Source: Viola odorata
Lineage: Eukaryota > Streptophyta > Magnoliopsida > Malpighiales > Violaceae
Direction of reading: 5' to 3'
NCBI GenBank assembly: GCA_963691705.1
Contig: OY829541.1
Coordinates: forward strand, 34,608,719-34,672,718
DNA length: 64,000 nt
Positions 21,501 through 32,455 of the stretch are shown piece by piece (within the stretch, counting starts at the first letter, position 1; every line of letters starts with the position of its first letter). Under the pieces are notes generated by a model, which was not told where the DNA came from, did not search any database, and worked only from the letters and a program-made list of their open reading frames with translations. The translations under genes and the position numbers were made by a program.

Positions 21501-21599
21501 TTATTCATCCATGAAATTATGTCAGTATCACTTGAAAAGAGGTCACATTCGAGGTTCTATGAAGGCTACGATCTATTGATGCAAAGATCCCTAGATTGG

Positions 21600-22180
21600 T
21601 AATTGAATTACTGACGCCACCTGGTGTGTGTTGGGCTTGTGATGTTCCTCTCTATTCAACCTTATTTTGAATTTATTCTATTTTATTTGGTCAATGTTCT
21701 GTCTTCTTAAACTTTTCTCTAGATTTAATGCAATGGTTTTATTCATTTTTTGCTTGTTTGAGAAATTGTAAAAGTTTTTTTGTTAACCTTGTTGCCGTTG
21801 GTGGATTAATGTTGTTGTTGTTGGGTCATGAACTGAATGTCCTTAGACAATTTGAATGTAAAGCAGTCTTTACATTTACTGTCGATGGCATTAGAATTAT
21901 AGATTGAATTGATATGCCCTCCGATCTTGTCTCCAGCGTGAGAGTAGTAAGAATGCGAATGTTTCTTCATGGCAAAAAAATCAACAATAATGGCTAATGT
22001 GGCTAAAAGTTTAGTGAAGAGATGCGAGTTATTTCTGGATATCTAGGTGGATAACATCCGTTATTGAAGCATTGTTGGATAATATTAACATTGATTTTTT
22101 TAGCATTTTACTTATCATGACAATATTTATTGAAATGACAATTTGTTTTTTGTTAATATAAGTTAATATTTATTGACAAT
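21600..22180. other. AT-rich sequence between the ATP11 remnant and inverted arm
   Basis: Probably intron-derived or intergenic. No further ATP11 exon, other gene or transposon end could be supported. Confidence 0.4.
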
Positions 22181-22346
22181 ATGGACGAGACTCGGTCTGC
22201 TTGGTTTATCAGGTTCATTGGGAAATTTTGTGGAACAGTTAGAATGCAGTGTCCAAAGCACAGGTGGGGAAATACAGAGGAGAGGGAGACTTCTGGAACT
22301 GCCAACGGAGTGAGATGAAATCGGTTAGAGAAGGAGGACGATCGAC
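22181..22346 (-). repeat. Inverted repeat, right arm (reverse copy of ATP11 5' flank)
   Basis: Reverse complement of 19474-19637, with small indels and substitutions. The ATP11 coding sequence is not duplicated with it. The two arms bracket the pseudogene and the MULE, a span of about 2.9 kb. Confidence 0.85.
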
Positions 22347-24733
22347 GCTAGAGAGAGGGAGGAGAAGGACGATGAAGCGTGAAAGTGAAAAAAAATGCAA
22401 GTATTTTACGGGTACACTCGCAATTATAAATGTGGGTATTACCCATGCCCAAACCATACCTATTTGAGCGGGTAGTTATGCACGAATATGCGGCTATATG
22501 TATCCATTGCCATCCCCAAACCCATCTCACCTCTTCTAATTTTTCATCATATTGATTAATCTAAAACCCATAAATCATTAATTTCATTGAAAAACCACCT
22601 TACATAATATCTAAGTTTCACTTAAATCCATTTACATGATGACTACAATTTTAAGAAATCACTTTTGAATTTATGAATTAGCATCAAAATCATCTTCTTT
22701 TTTTAAGTTTTAACATAAATCAATTCATAAAAGAAGAAGAAGATAAAAGGACATAAAAGGCAATGACTAACCTTGTAAATTGATCTACACCACTTTCCTC
22801 TCTCCTTCACTCTTGTCGCGCCACACACACACCACCCTCACCAAGTTGTCCTTTCTTTTCGTTTTTCCTCCTTAGGTCCGACGGAGAGTCCAAGAGAAAA
22901 GGAGTCATTCTATGTGGTGTTAATCCACTGCCATGCTGCAATGAGATCCAATCAGATCTTAAATCGAATCCACATCTAATCCCACAATAAACTTGACATT
23001 ATGTTTTGAAGCGCCAGCGTTGTCTCTTCCTCTCCGCCCAGACCGTGCTCGATTTTGACCTAGACGTGTTAGAAAAGTCGTTCAAGTGTGGGCGATGATT
23101 GAGAAGGTGTTTGAGTGGGAGGATGTGGCCAATGTTGTGCTGTTCTTGCTTCCGTGTTCCAAAAAGAAAGGGACAAGACTTTTGGAAAAAAAATGGAAAA
23201 TCGCAAATTGCAGTTTGGGGAAGATGAAGAAAGTGAAATAAAAGTGGTTTTTTTTTCTTTCTATTTTTTCTTCAATTAACGAAACTAAAAGGAAATTGAT
23301 TTTTTTTTAAAATTACAATTTCGCGTGCTCAGCACATGCCTGTTTGATCAACTGATCGTTGATCGGATAGAAGGAGTTAATTGCCGTTAATTGCCCCTAA
23401 TTAATAGTTTATGGGATGAAATTAAAAAATGATAAGTCTAAGAGTTTTTTTTCCCTTGACCAATAGTCGAACATATACAATCATGAATACTCCAATTTGA
23501 ATCACCTTTCAATGGTTTCTCCATAATTTATTAAGTGCGTGTTTGGCGTTAGGATTCAGTCGCAAAACTATGGTTACGCCAACCAAAATTTGGGTTTTGG
23601 TGTTTGAGAAGCCCAGTTCCCAAACTTGAATTTTTCAAGTTTTTGCACTGGACCAATTTTGGCTAGTGGGACGGGAAGCGGAGTGCTTTAATTTTATGGA
23701 CAAAAATAACTTGGCATTTCAAGTTATTTACAGTTAGACCATGTATATTAATCATCTCTAAAACAATCAAACCCTAAAAATCTATTTTCCTAACATCTTC
23801 TTCTCTTCCCCTCCGCAGCAGACGGCGACTGTCTTCTCTCAAGAGTGCGAACTAGGGTCCTATTCGACGACGCGCTGCCACAAGACACTCCCTCCTTGCC
23901 CTCTATTCATCTTCAACCTCCATTGTTAGGGTATTTCTTCTTGTTTCCTTTTTTCCTTTTTCAATTAAGTTTTGGGACCTAGGTTTTTATTTTGTTTCTT
24001 GTTTGGTAGATTTTGACCTAGGGTTTTATTTCTCCATATGAATGCTTGATTTGCGACCTAGGTTTTTAGTTTAGGGGTGCTGTGATTTTACTTTTTGGTT
24101 TCTGTGTTTTTGTCTAAGAGAAACCTTATAATTCATTTCAACAAACTCATAGTTTATAATTTTCATTTTCAAGACCATTTAGTTATTTGGCAGGACATTT
24201 TCCTCTTGTTCTACAAAATATCATGCAAGATTTATTACCACTATCCTTCCGATTTTGTTTTTCTCCTTTTATGGACAAATGGTGATTCCTTCCATATATG
24301 TTTTTTATTATCGCATTTTGTTTCTGCTCTCTCCCTCTTGAGTTTTGTTGTTGTTGTGTTGTGTTGTGTTTGCATTAAAAGGGGACTCTTCTGCAAGTTT
24401 TTCAAGTATTGACCTCTACTCTTCATTTATCCCTCTGCTTAAGGGAAGGCATATAATAAGCAGATGGTCATAGATTTCATAGCTTTAATGCCTCCGTGAG
24501 GTCTTTGCTTGTTAGAATTAATTAATAACTAGAAAACAAGTCATTTTCATATGTGTGCTGAGTGAGAAGGGGATGGAAGTGATGATGATTATTTTTTCTG
24601 TTAAATTGTTGCTTGTTATAATGCATTTGTTATTGTGGCTCCCATGTTCCAGTTAATTTTGCTTCTTGTGTTTGATTCCAGAGTCTTACTTCTTGTACTC
24701 CTTAATGAACCAAAAGTTTTGTATCTTGATTAG
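22347..24733. other. AT-rich region upstream of the RABA2 exon; no exon 1 found
   Basis: No P-loop exon for the downstream RABA2 sequence was found on either strand. The segment 23800-23930 (a run of CTC/TCTTC-rich sequence ending in TTAGGGTATTTCTTC) could be a 5' untranslated exon and donor, which is speculative. A short frame near 23094 (EKVFEWEDVANVVLFLLP) was noted but not assigned. Confidence 0.35.
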
Positions 24734-25213
24734 GTTGAGGGAAGGACTGTGAAAGCGCAGATATGGGACACAGCTGGACAAGAGCGGTACCGAGCAATAA
24801 CCAGTGCATACTATCGGGGTGCCCTTGGAGCTCTTCTGGTGTTTAATGTTACAAAACCAACAACTTTTGACAATGTAAGCCGTTGGCTGAAGGAACTGCG
24901 AGACCATGCAGACTCCAACATTGTGATCATGCTGATTGGGAATAAGACTGATCTGAAACATCTTCGAGCAGTTGCCACAGAGGATGCTCAAAGTTATGCA
25001 GAGAAAGAAGGGCTTGCATTCATCGAAACTTCTGCTCTTGAAGCTGTAAATGTGGAGAAGGGTTTCCAGATGATTCTTTCAGAGATATACAGGATAATTA
25101 GCAAGAAGACACTTTCAACAGATGAACTAGCTCCTGCTAGTATAAAAGATGGGAAGACCATTGACGTTGCGGCATCTGAGACCAACACAAAGAAATCTTC
25201 CTGCTCATCCTGA
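24734..25213 (+). pseudogene. RABA2-type Rab GTPase, last exon only
   Basis: The exon follows an acceptor (TTGATTAG) and encodes 159 residues, [20 protein letters not shown] onward. It contains the switch II DTAGQE motif, the guanine-binding NKTD and ETSA motifs, and RAB11/RABA hallmarks such as [11 protein letters not shown] and [24 protein letters not shown]2 proteins recycle vesicles at the trans-Golgi network and growing cell plate. The first exon, with the GDSGVGKS P-loop and switch I, is missing upstream. The C terminus reads KKSSCSS, whereas RABA2 proteins normally end in a pair of cysteines for geranylgeranylation; only one Cys remains. The YDVTKP motif is FNVTKP. The reading frame is otherwise open. 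I infer a 5'-truncated pseudogene, though an exon outside my recognition cannot be excluded. Confidence 0.8.
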
Positions 25214-25327
25214 ATGTGATTTCACTTTGTTAATTATATCCTTCGTTTGTTCCTTTCCCCATTACCTGTCTGTCCTATATTGCCTCAGTGTTTTTTTGGC
25301 CCTTCCTCAATTTTCAAACTAAATCAT

Positions 25328-25939
25328 TGATAACTATTAAGGCAATCCTAAAGGTATTTCTGTAATTATGACCCCTGCTGAAGAGGGAGTCCCACAAGCC
25401 AGGACGGAACCTCTAAACTATCGCTACCAGACTTTGAAGAGTTTACTGGGATGGTCGACGTCAGCGGAGGGGGAGGTCTCACGCGTCTCTACAAGCAAGG
25501 CATCATCCCATCCCAAGGACCTATAGGGCCATCGTACCCGCGTCATCGTAGGTATCGCCCCCGACATCGTCATGGGTATTACCCCGGCACCCTCCTCGGA
25601 GACAGCAGCTACAACGTTACCTAGGGTATCGCTGATGACGTCATCGTCAGGTATCACCCATGACGCCATCAGGAGCATCGACTGGCCTGGATATCGCCCT
25701 TTCGTCCAGCTATCGCCTCTAGTGGTCTACAAATACCCCTTAATCTAGACATCAACTAAGCTGGATTTTCACAAACTGGAACTGCTGCTATTTTTGAACT
25801 GCTTACTGACTTAGGCATCAGAGTGTCTGCGCCGGAGCCCCCCTCCGGCGCTTTGCAGATGGGATCGACGGCAACTACAACAGCACCAACCGACATAAGT
25901 CATCATCCCGATCACCGCAGAATCCGAATATTGTTATCA
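25328..25939 (+). repeat. 5' LTR of element B
   Basis: 612 bp, TGATAACTATTAAGG to TTGTTATCA. The words TATCGCC and CATCGT recur at irregular spacing in the middle. CTACAAATACCCC near 25730 is a possible promoter area. Confidence 0.95.
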
Positions 25940-25942
25940 AAT

Positions 25943-25957
25943 TGGTGCTTTCATTGA
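25943..25957 (+). promoter_or_regulatory. Primer binding site of element B
   Basis: TGGTGCTTTCATTGA lies three bases after the LTR end. It is the primer-site type usual for Tat elements of this structure; the exact tRNA is not assigned here. Confidence 0.7.
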
Positions 25958-26025
25958 GAGCCTTGGTGTATTAAGTGAGCATCCTTAGTAACCAAGCTCT
26001 GTTTTATCCGAAGATCGGAGTGATC

Positions 26026-27897
26026 ATGACTTCCGAATCGGAGCCGACGAGACTCTCAACCTCTAATGTTTCTTTTTCCATTCGTAGACAGTTATTCCCT
26101 TTTGCTACTGCTGATCTTTCTGCGACCACACAACCAGTCGGTCTAGAATCTCTTAATCCTTTGACCAGGTCTGCAGGGGGAGTCCTTTCCTCGCAGTCGA
26201 CTATTTCTTTGTCCCAAATGGTGGGATCCAACTTCTCCACTCCTGCTTCGGGAGGATTTGCGTCAAACAGTACCGAACTCCCTTTTGTAAGTGAAATAGC
26301 GGCCCTGCATTTTCGGTTGGACTATTTAACTGAAATGGCTGCCAGAATGACACCTGAAATCTCTGGGTCGAGTGTCCCTCCCCGTGTCATGTTCACGCCG
26401 TCTATCGTCACCGAGCGGCCCTTCTCACCGTCGTTACAGGGAAATCACCGGTCAACTCTATCTATAGCTGATCCCCCGATTAATTTTGTGCAGCTCACTC
26501 AGGGAAGAGTGGAGCCTTATGTGCCGCAAGTGCCCCTAGGTCCCATCCCTCTAGAGGATCGGCACCTCGAGGAGGCCAGAAATCGCTGGGACGGTCGAAG
26601 AGAAGGAGTGAATAGAGATTTGTCTCCTGAGTGCAGTGAAAGATCCAGCAGTAGGAGATATCGAACTCGCTCGGCCAGGAGCCGCAGTCGGTCTCCTAGG
26701 CGACATCCCACGCCAGATCCACGGAATCGTAGGCGTCCTGTGGAAATATCTCCCCCACGACATGAGCGGGAAATCCTTGACGACACGTCAGGTCATCCGT
26801 TTAGCCGTCGCATAAGACGCCATAAGGTCAGTCGACATGTGAAGCTTCCCACTGAGACTTATGATGGCACCAGAGTTCCCATCTCACATATCAATAAGGT
26901 GAAGGACTTCGTGCAGTTTCAGACGCACAGTGATGCGGCGTTATGCCAAATATTCATCATGACGTTATCAGGAGTTGCGCGCCTCTAGTTCGAGGGCCTT
27001 CCCGGTGGATCTATTAGCAATTTCGCACAATTGGAATCCAAGTTCCGGAGCCGATTTAGTACCGCGATTCCAATCAGGAAATCTGCCGCCGCGTTAGTCG
27101 ACCTACGACGAAGGTCTCAGGAAACTCTGAAGGAATTTCTTAGCCGATTTGATATGGAAATATCGCTAACGTCGGGCGTTACCATTGATTTTGCTATAGA
27201 AGCCTTGAAGAGGAACTGCCGATATGGAAAACTGAGAGATGCCCTGATGGTGGATCCTCCAGTGACTCTAGACGCATTGAGGCTTAAAGCCCATAATTAC
27301 GCGAAAATGGAAGAAGAGGAAAGTAGAGACAGAATCTATAACATGCCGCCCGAGATACCTCTGATTCCCAACGCTCCAACAAATACCCTTCTTGATGACC
27401 ACCTTGTTGACGAGTATGCTCGGCGGAAAGGTCACATTCCCAAAACCACCAGCGGCCGGAAAGGTAACTCCTCCAAAGGAAAGCCTGGCGGTTCCCCGTC
27501 TCAGCGCCAAGGAGATTCTTCTAAAGGTCGAGCGTACGATCCTGATTTCCCTTCCCTTAATCTACCAAGGGCAGAGATTTTAGCGATCGTGGAACAGTGA
27601 AACCTTTCCATCCGTTATCCTGCGCCTGTGAAGCCCGGAGTGCTTCTGGGGAGAAGAGAGAATGCTTATTGCAAGTTTCACAAAGCCAGGGGGCATTCTA
27701 CGGAAGTATGCAGGGATTTAAAATCAGCGATAGAACGTTTAGTGGAAGAGGGTTACTTGGGAGAATTTGCAACCAAAGTAAGAGAGGACACCAGAAATAA
27801 TCCTCTGAAAAGGGTCGCAGATGACCAGCTAGACCCCCTCGCATCCCACCCAAGGATGATGCTTCCGGACGAAGAGGTGAGGAAACGTTCGCAGTAG
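26026..27897 (+). pseudogene. Element B Gag, interrupted by stops
   Basis: ATG 26026 (MTSESEPTRLSTSN) is preferred to the earlier GTG. The N-terminal 250 residues include an Arg/Ser-rich block (SRSRSPRRHPTPDPRNRRR). The capsid region reads LPTETYDGTRVPISHINKVK, and a TAG at 26986-26988 replaces a conserved Trp before FEGLP. It resumes with FRSRFSTAIPIRKSAAALV, LKEFLSRFDMEI and a TGA at 27598-27600. A zinc-binding C-X2-H-X4-H-X4-C motif (CKFHKARGHSTEVC) lies at about 27670. The frame then shifts by one position around 27870 into the protease frame. Confidence 0.85.
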
Positions 27898-27914
27898 ATG
27901 ACGAGGTTTTCCCT

Positions 27915-28620
27915 ATGATTAATATCATAGCGGGAGGGACTCCTTACCTGGATGAACTAGAACTACCGACGACGGCGTTAGGAGAAAAACGTAAGCGAGA
28001 AGGCGCGATAAAGAAAGGTGAAACGATAAGCGTCCTAGATCGCATGGTGTTAGCCTTCTCCGAAGAGGACGAGAAAGGCATTGTCTATCCACATAATGAT
28101 GCATTGGTGGTCACGCCCATCATTGCCAGTCATGGGGTCCGAAGAACTCTCATAGATAACGGGAGCGCGGTGAACCTCTTCTCATTAGAGGCTTACAATC
28201 TCATGAAACGGCCCGATAACGAGCTGACACCTTGTAAGAAACCCATAATTAGGGTGGACGGGGTCCCAATCCCAGTCACAGGAATAACTACTTTGCCTGT
28301 ATACTTCAGAGAAGACACCTCCAAGCGATCGGAAGACCTGTTGTTCCTTGTCGTGGACCTAAACTTGCCCTACAATGCCATACTTGAACGACCTTTCCTT
28401 AACCGCTTTGGAGCGGTAATATCTCAGAAGCATTTGAAGATGAAATACCCCTCCTGGGATAGGGTGGTAGCGATAAAGGGCAATCAAAAATTAGCGGCCG
28501 AATGTTACCTGCTCATGACCCAAAAGAGTTGTGATAGATATGTATGTATAACGGCGGACCCATACGAACAAGGTGATGAGAAGCGCGCCCAACCTCTTGA
28601 CAAAATGGTGCCCGTACCAG
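27915..28620 (+). CDS. Element B aspartic protease domain
   Basis: Frame open from before 27915 to 28982. The active site reads RTLIDNGSAVNLFS, with the catalytic Asp in DNGS. It is followed by LPVYFREDTSKRSEDLLFLVVD and YNAILERPFLNRFGAVIS, where the usual LGRP is LERP. The domain matures Gag-Pol in the particle. It is preceded by a short segment (DDEVFPMINIIAGGTP) shared by Tat elements. Confidence 0.85.
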
Positions 28621-29809
28621 TAATCGACATAGAGAAAGCAGACTTCCTCGTCAGCGAAAGGCTCAATTCAGAAGAAAGCCTTCAGCTAGCCCGATTATTG
28701 AACAAGTGTCGAGGGGAATTTGCGTGGAAACCCGCAGACATGCCGGGCATATCACGAGAAATAGTCGAGCACCGACTCAACGTTGACCCTGGCGCTAAGT
28801 CGATCCAGCAAAAGCGACGCGCGTTCTCTATAGAAAAAGCCATAGCCATTGATAAAGAAGTAGCGAAGCTCCTCGACGCTGGTTTCCTCCGCGAAGTCCA
28901 GTACCCCACCTGGTTAGCCAACCCAGTCCTCATTCCTAAGTCCAACGGAGATTGCGTATGTGTATCGACTTTACCGATCTGAACGACGCTTGCCCCAAGG
29001 ATTGCTACCCGCTTCCCCGAATTGACCAATTAGTCGATCAGACTGCCGGGTACGCCTATTTGAGTTCACTTGACGCCAACTCAGGGTATCACCAAATTCC
29101 CATGGCCATCGAAGATGAAGAGAAGACCGCCTTCATCACTCCTACGGCCACTTATTGTTACACGGCGATGCCATTTGGGCTAAAGAACGCTGGGGTAACA
29201 TTCCAACGTATGGCAAACAAGATATTCGAAGAACAAATAGGGAGGAATGTGGAAGCCTACGTTGACGATGTACTAGTAAAAAGCGCTAACTTTCTGAATC
29301 ACTTGCGGGATCTAAAGGAAGTCTTTGATGTGATGAAACAGCACAGTATGAAACTGAACCCCCGGAAATGCATGTTCGCATTTCAAACAGGAAAATTCCT
29401 AGGCTACGTGGTCAGCCAAAAGGGAATTCAGCCTAATCCGTCGAAGATCAAAGCCATACAAGACATGATATCTCCAAGAACTATCAAGGAGGTACAAAGG
29501 CTAACCGGGCGCGTTATCGCCCTAGGGCACTTTATTTCCAAGCAAGGCGAAAAGTGTCTTCCGTTCTTTAAAGTCATACGCAAGAAAGCATCCTTTGGGT
29601 GGACCCCGGAATGTGAAGAGGCGTTTGTCAGCCTAAAGGATTACCTATCGTCCGATCTGCTGCTGACCAGGCCAGAACTGGGTGACACTTTATATTTATA
29701 CCTCGGCGCTGCCGATGAAGTGGTTAGTGTCGTCCTCGTTCGTGATGATAACCAAGCGCACCGCCCCGTATATTTTGTAAGTCACGTTCTGAAAGATGCG
29801 GAGTTGTGA
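28621..29809 (+). pseudogene. Element B reverse transcriptase and first RNase H, frameshifted
   Basis: RT begins around 28680 (LARLLNKCRGEFAWKPADMPG, IVEHRLNVDPGAKSIQQKRR). A one-base shift at about 28954, between PKSNGD and MCIDFTDLND, breaks the frame. After it come YPLPRIDQLVD, SLDANSGYHQI, the catalytic YVDDVLVKS at 29258-29284, FLGYVVSQKGI and then the RNase H region (LYLYLGAADEVVSVVLV). Both Asp residues of YVDD are present. A TGA at 29807-29809, in place of what is usually Arg in RY, cuts the RNase H domain. Confidence 0.9.
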
Positions 29810-30937
29810 TATGCCCGAATTGAGAAAATAGCGTTCGCATTGATACAAGCCACTCGAAAAATGGGCCGATACTTCCAGTCCTACCCCGTTAACGTGCTTA
29901 CAGACCAACCTCTAAAGAGGATATTTCGAAAGCCTGAATCCTTGGGGAGAATGCTGATCTGGGCTCTCGAACTCGAGCAGTACGGGTTGCGGTATCAGTT
30001 TCGGTCGTCTGTGAAGGCTCAAATCTTGGCAGATTTCATAGCGGAATGCACCTTTACGGAAGATCCGTTAACAGATGTACCCAAAGAGGAATGGGGTGAT
30101 TTGGATCTCCCGTTCTCGGAAACCTACACGGACCTTTGGATCATTCATGTAGACGGAGCTAGAAATCAGGAATTGGCTGGAGCAGGAATCTTTATAAACG
30201 GGCCGCACGATATGCGAACACAATACGCCATCCGAATCCTGCAGCCATTATCCAATAATGCGGCAGAACATGAGGCGTTACTAGCCGGACTCCGGATAGG
30301 GAGAAGCCTCTCCTCCAAAGGTAGGCACGATACCGGGAGAATAAGAGACCTGCGTCTAAAAATTTGTGTTGACTCCAAACTAGTGATCGACCAGGTCTTG
30401 GGGCGCTCTCAAGCTCGAGAGCCCATCATGGTCCAATATCTCGCCAAAGTGATGCGGGAACTATTAGAAATAAAGAAAGAAGGCATGCAAGTCAGTTTCG
30501 AGCACATTCCCCGAGAGGACAACGCCGAAGCCGACAGCCTTGCCAAGATGGCTACGAACCCGGAAACATCCATACCCAAAGACGTGTATTTTCAAGAATT
30601 ATCTGTACCCTCCTTCATGGAAGAGCAAGCGTCTCTGTGTGTGGAAGAACTCGAGACCGACTGGCGGTTCCCCATAATCAAATACCTAAAACACGAAGAA
30701 CTGCCCGAGAATATCGCTGAAAAGAAAAGATTACTGAGACAGGCAGCTCGATGTACGTATTATGACGGGGACCTAGTTCGAAGATGCTTCTCACACCCAG
30801 CGGCCAAATGCATAACGGAGCAAGAGGGTTTGCACACCTTGTGCGAAATTCATGAAGGGATATGCGGTATGCACGTATCAGGCGGCACCCTGGCTGCACA
30901 AGTCTTCAGATCTGGATTCTATTGGCCTACCATCTGA
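29810..30937 (+). pseudogene. Element B RNase H end, second (archaeal-type) RNase H and integrase zinc finger
   Basis: In frame with the previous part. The end of the first RNase H (PVNVLTDQPLKRIFRKP) is followed by a second RNase H of the type acquired by Tat elements. It starts WIIHVDGARNQELAGAG, with later NNAAEHEALLAGL and CVDSKLVIDQV, which provide the D, E and D of the active site; EDNAEADSLAKMA follows. The HHCC zinc finger of integrase begins at about 30840 (CEIHEGICGMH). A TGA at 30935-30937 interrupts it before its two Cys. Confidence 0.85.
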
Positions 30938-31896
30938 AAAGATTGCCACGACTATGTGCAAACTTTCCCAAAATGTCAGGAGTTCTCCAAAATTCCTCGA
31001 CATCCCGCCACTGAAATATCTGAGATCACCGCTCCTTGTCATTTCGCTAAATGGGGAATCGATATCTTGGGGCCATTTCCGAAGGCAAGAGCCCAACTGA
31101 AATTTGTGATAGTAGTTGTGGACTACTTTACAAAGTGGGCGGAAGCCGAAGCGGTCGCCAACATCATGGCAGAAAAAACCTGGCGTTTCTTCAAACACCA
31201 AATTATCATGAGGTTTGGCGTACCCCGTATCCTGGTCAGCGATAATGGAATGCAGTTCACTAGCCAATTCTTCAAAGACCAATGCTCGGAGTTCGAAATA
31301 AAGCAACGGTTTTCTTCCGTGGCTCACCCGCAAACCAATGGACAGGCGGAAGTGACCAATCGGAGCATCCTCAGCGGCATCAAGAAAAACCTTGAAGGGT
31401 CTAAGAAGAAATGGGCAGACGAGCTACCATACGTGATGTGGGCGTACCGCATGACCATTAAAACAAGTACTGGAGAAACACCTTTCACGTTGGCCTTCGG
31501 ATCCGAGGCTGTTACGCCAGTAGAAATCGGTACTATGAGCCTCCGAGTGGCTCACTTTCGGGAGGAGCTGAATGAAGAAAGGTTATGAGCTAACCTCGAG
31601 CGTTACCGGAGGTCCGAGCAGAAACCCTCCTGAAAATGCAACACTACAAACAAAAGATGGCCCGTTATCATAACAGGCGCGTCAAAGAACGATTGCTAAA
31701 GGCAGGCGATCTGGTGCTTAGAGACAAATGAGCGGCTGGTCAACGTATGGGGAAGCTCAGTCCAAACTGGGACGGGCCCTATCGCGTTACCCGAGTCATC
31801 GGAAAAGGAGCCTATCATCTAGAGACACTCGATGGTACTCCCTTATCTAACTCTTGGAATATTGCTCGTTTGAAATTATATTATCCTAGATCTTGA
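30938..31896 (+). pseudogene. Element B integrase core and C-terminal region
   Basis: The zinc finger is completed by CHDYVQTFPKCQEF. The DDE core follows: first Asp in WGIDILGPFPKA (about 31060), second in LVSDNGMQFTSQFF (about 31240), Glu in NGQAEVTNRS (about 31350). A TGA at 31586-31588, a frameshift at about 31610 and a TGA near 31730 break the C-terminal part. That part still reads SPNWDGPYRVTRVIGKGAYHL and ends with LYYPRS at 31896. No chromodomain is seen, as expected outside the chromoviruses. Confidence 0.9.
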
Positions 31897-31985
31897 TTTA
31901 TCTGCACCTTTGACTAACGCCAACCCTAACCTCAGCTACCGCTCCATGAGAGAGTTTTCTTGGGTGCTTGTGGTTGATTTTGTGC

Positions 31986-32000
31986 AGATAAAAAAGGGGG
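31986..32000 (+). promoter_or_regulatory. Purine tract after element B pol
   Basis: AGATAAAAAAGGGGG has the form of a polypurine tract, but it lies 8.6 kb from the 3' LTR. No comparable tract touches the 3' LTR at 40577. It may be an internal (central) primer or a relic of a shorter ancestor. Confidence 0.45.
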
Positions 32001-32003
32001 CGC

Positions 32004-32455
32004 CTGGGAGTGAAAAGTCCTATCCTTGTGAATGCCGGTACTGATCAGATGGCTCACAAAGTGAGGGCACGACCCAGCATGCCTTGAAATAGCGTGGGGA
32101 TTGAAAGATCCCTAGTGCCCTCCGGGAGTGAAAAGTCATATCCTTGTGAATGCCGGTCCTGATCAGATGGCTCACTAAGTGAGGGCACTACCCGGAATCC
32201 TTGGGAGTGAAAAGTCCTTTTCTTGTACTGACCGTTCTCGTGGAGACGGCTCATCAAGACAAGGCGCGCCCCAAGGATATAGTAACTCCGTTCTAGAAAT
32301 AAAAAGTCCTATCTTAGTAACCGGACTAACGTAGTCGGTTCATCAAGTAAGGGCATAATTCTAGACGCGAGGACAACGCCTGAAAGTGAAAAGTCTTATC
32401 CTTGTGATAACTAGTCCCGATCCGACGGCTCACTAAGTGAGGGCACTTTCCAGGC
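32004..32455 (+). repeat. Array of five covarying stem-loop units (possible structured RNA)
   Basis: Five diverged units of about 75-82 bp share GTGAAAAGTC near the start and GGCTCA, then AAG, near the end. Each is closed by its own inverted repeat: CTGGG/CCCAG (32004, 32073), TCCGGG/CCCGGA (32121, 32191), ATCCTTGGG/CCCAAGGAT (32197, 32270), TCTAGAA/TTCTAGA (32292, 32359) and GCCTGAAAGTG/CACTTTCCAGGC (32378, 32444; one bulge). The stems differ in sequence but keep their pairing, which is the sign of selected secondary structure. Inner pairings also covary. It is downstream of integrase, in the sense of the element RNA. Confidence 0.75.

Larger units (their letters stand above)
19652..21599 (+). 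pseudogene. ATP11 family (mitochondrial F1-ATPase assembly chaperone) pseudogene
   Basis: Exon 1 (19652 to about 19955) encodes an Arg/Ser-rich mitochondrial presequence (MQRISSRLLRPSSSS) and then FLKWGSIGFIRTSRFATGF and LDYIMHIERTKHKSPEELASI. These match plant ATP11/ATPAF1 proteins. The conserved Trp after ELASI is a TAG stop (19946-19948), followed by GATGAT and a GTGAGT splice donor. A degenerate exon 2 is recognisable at about 21537-21599 (RGHIRGSMKATIY), with a stop and a frame break, and a GT after it. A Mutator-like element fills the intron between them. Later exons, which hold most of the chaperone fold, are not found. Functional ATP11 binds F1 beta subunits in the mitochondrial matrix during ATP synthase assembly. 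Confidence 0.8.

Noticed and set aside
23030..23230. Possible dehydrogenase-like peptide (EDVANVVLFLL) near 23094
   Set aside because: Too short, without flanking motifs or splice structure.
32004..32455. Stem-loop units as hammerhead ribozymes
   Set aside because: CTGATC and GAAAAGTC words occur, but the ordered CTGATGA, GAAA and cleavage triplet core is absent.
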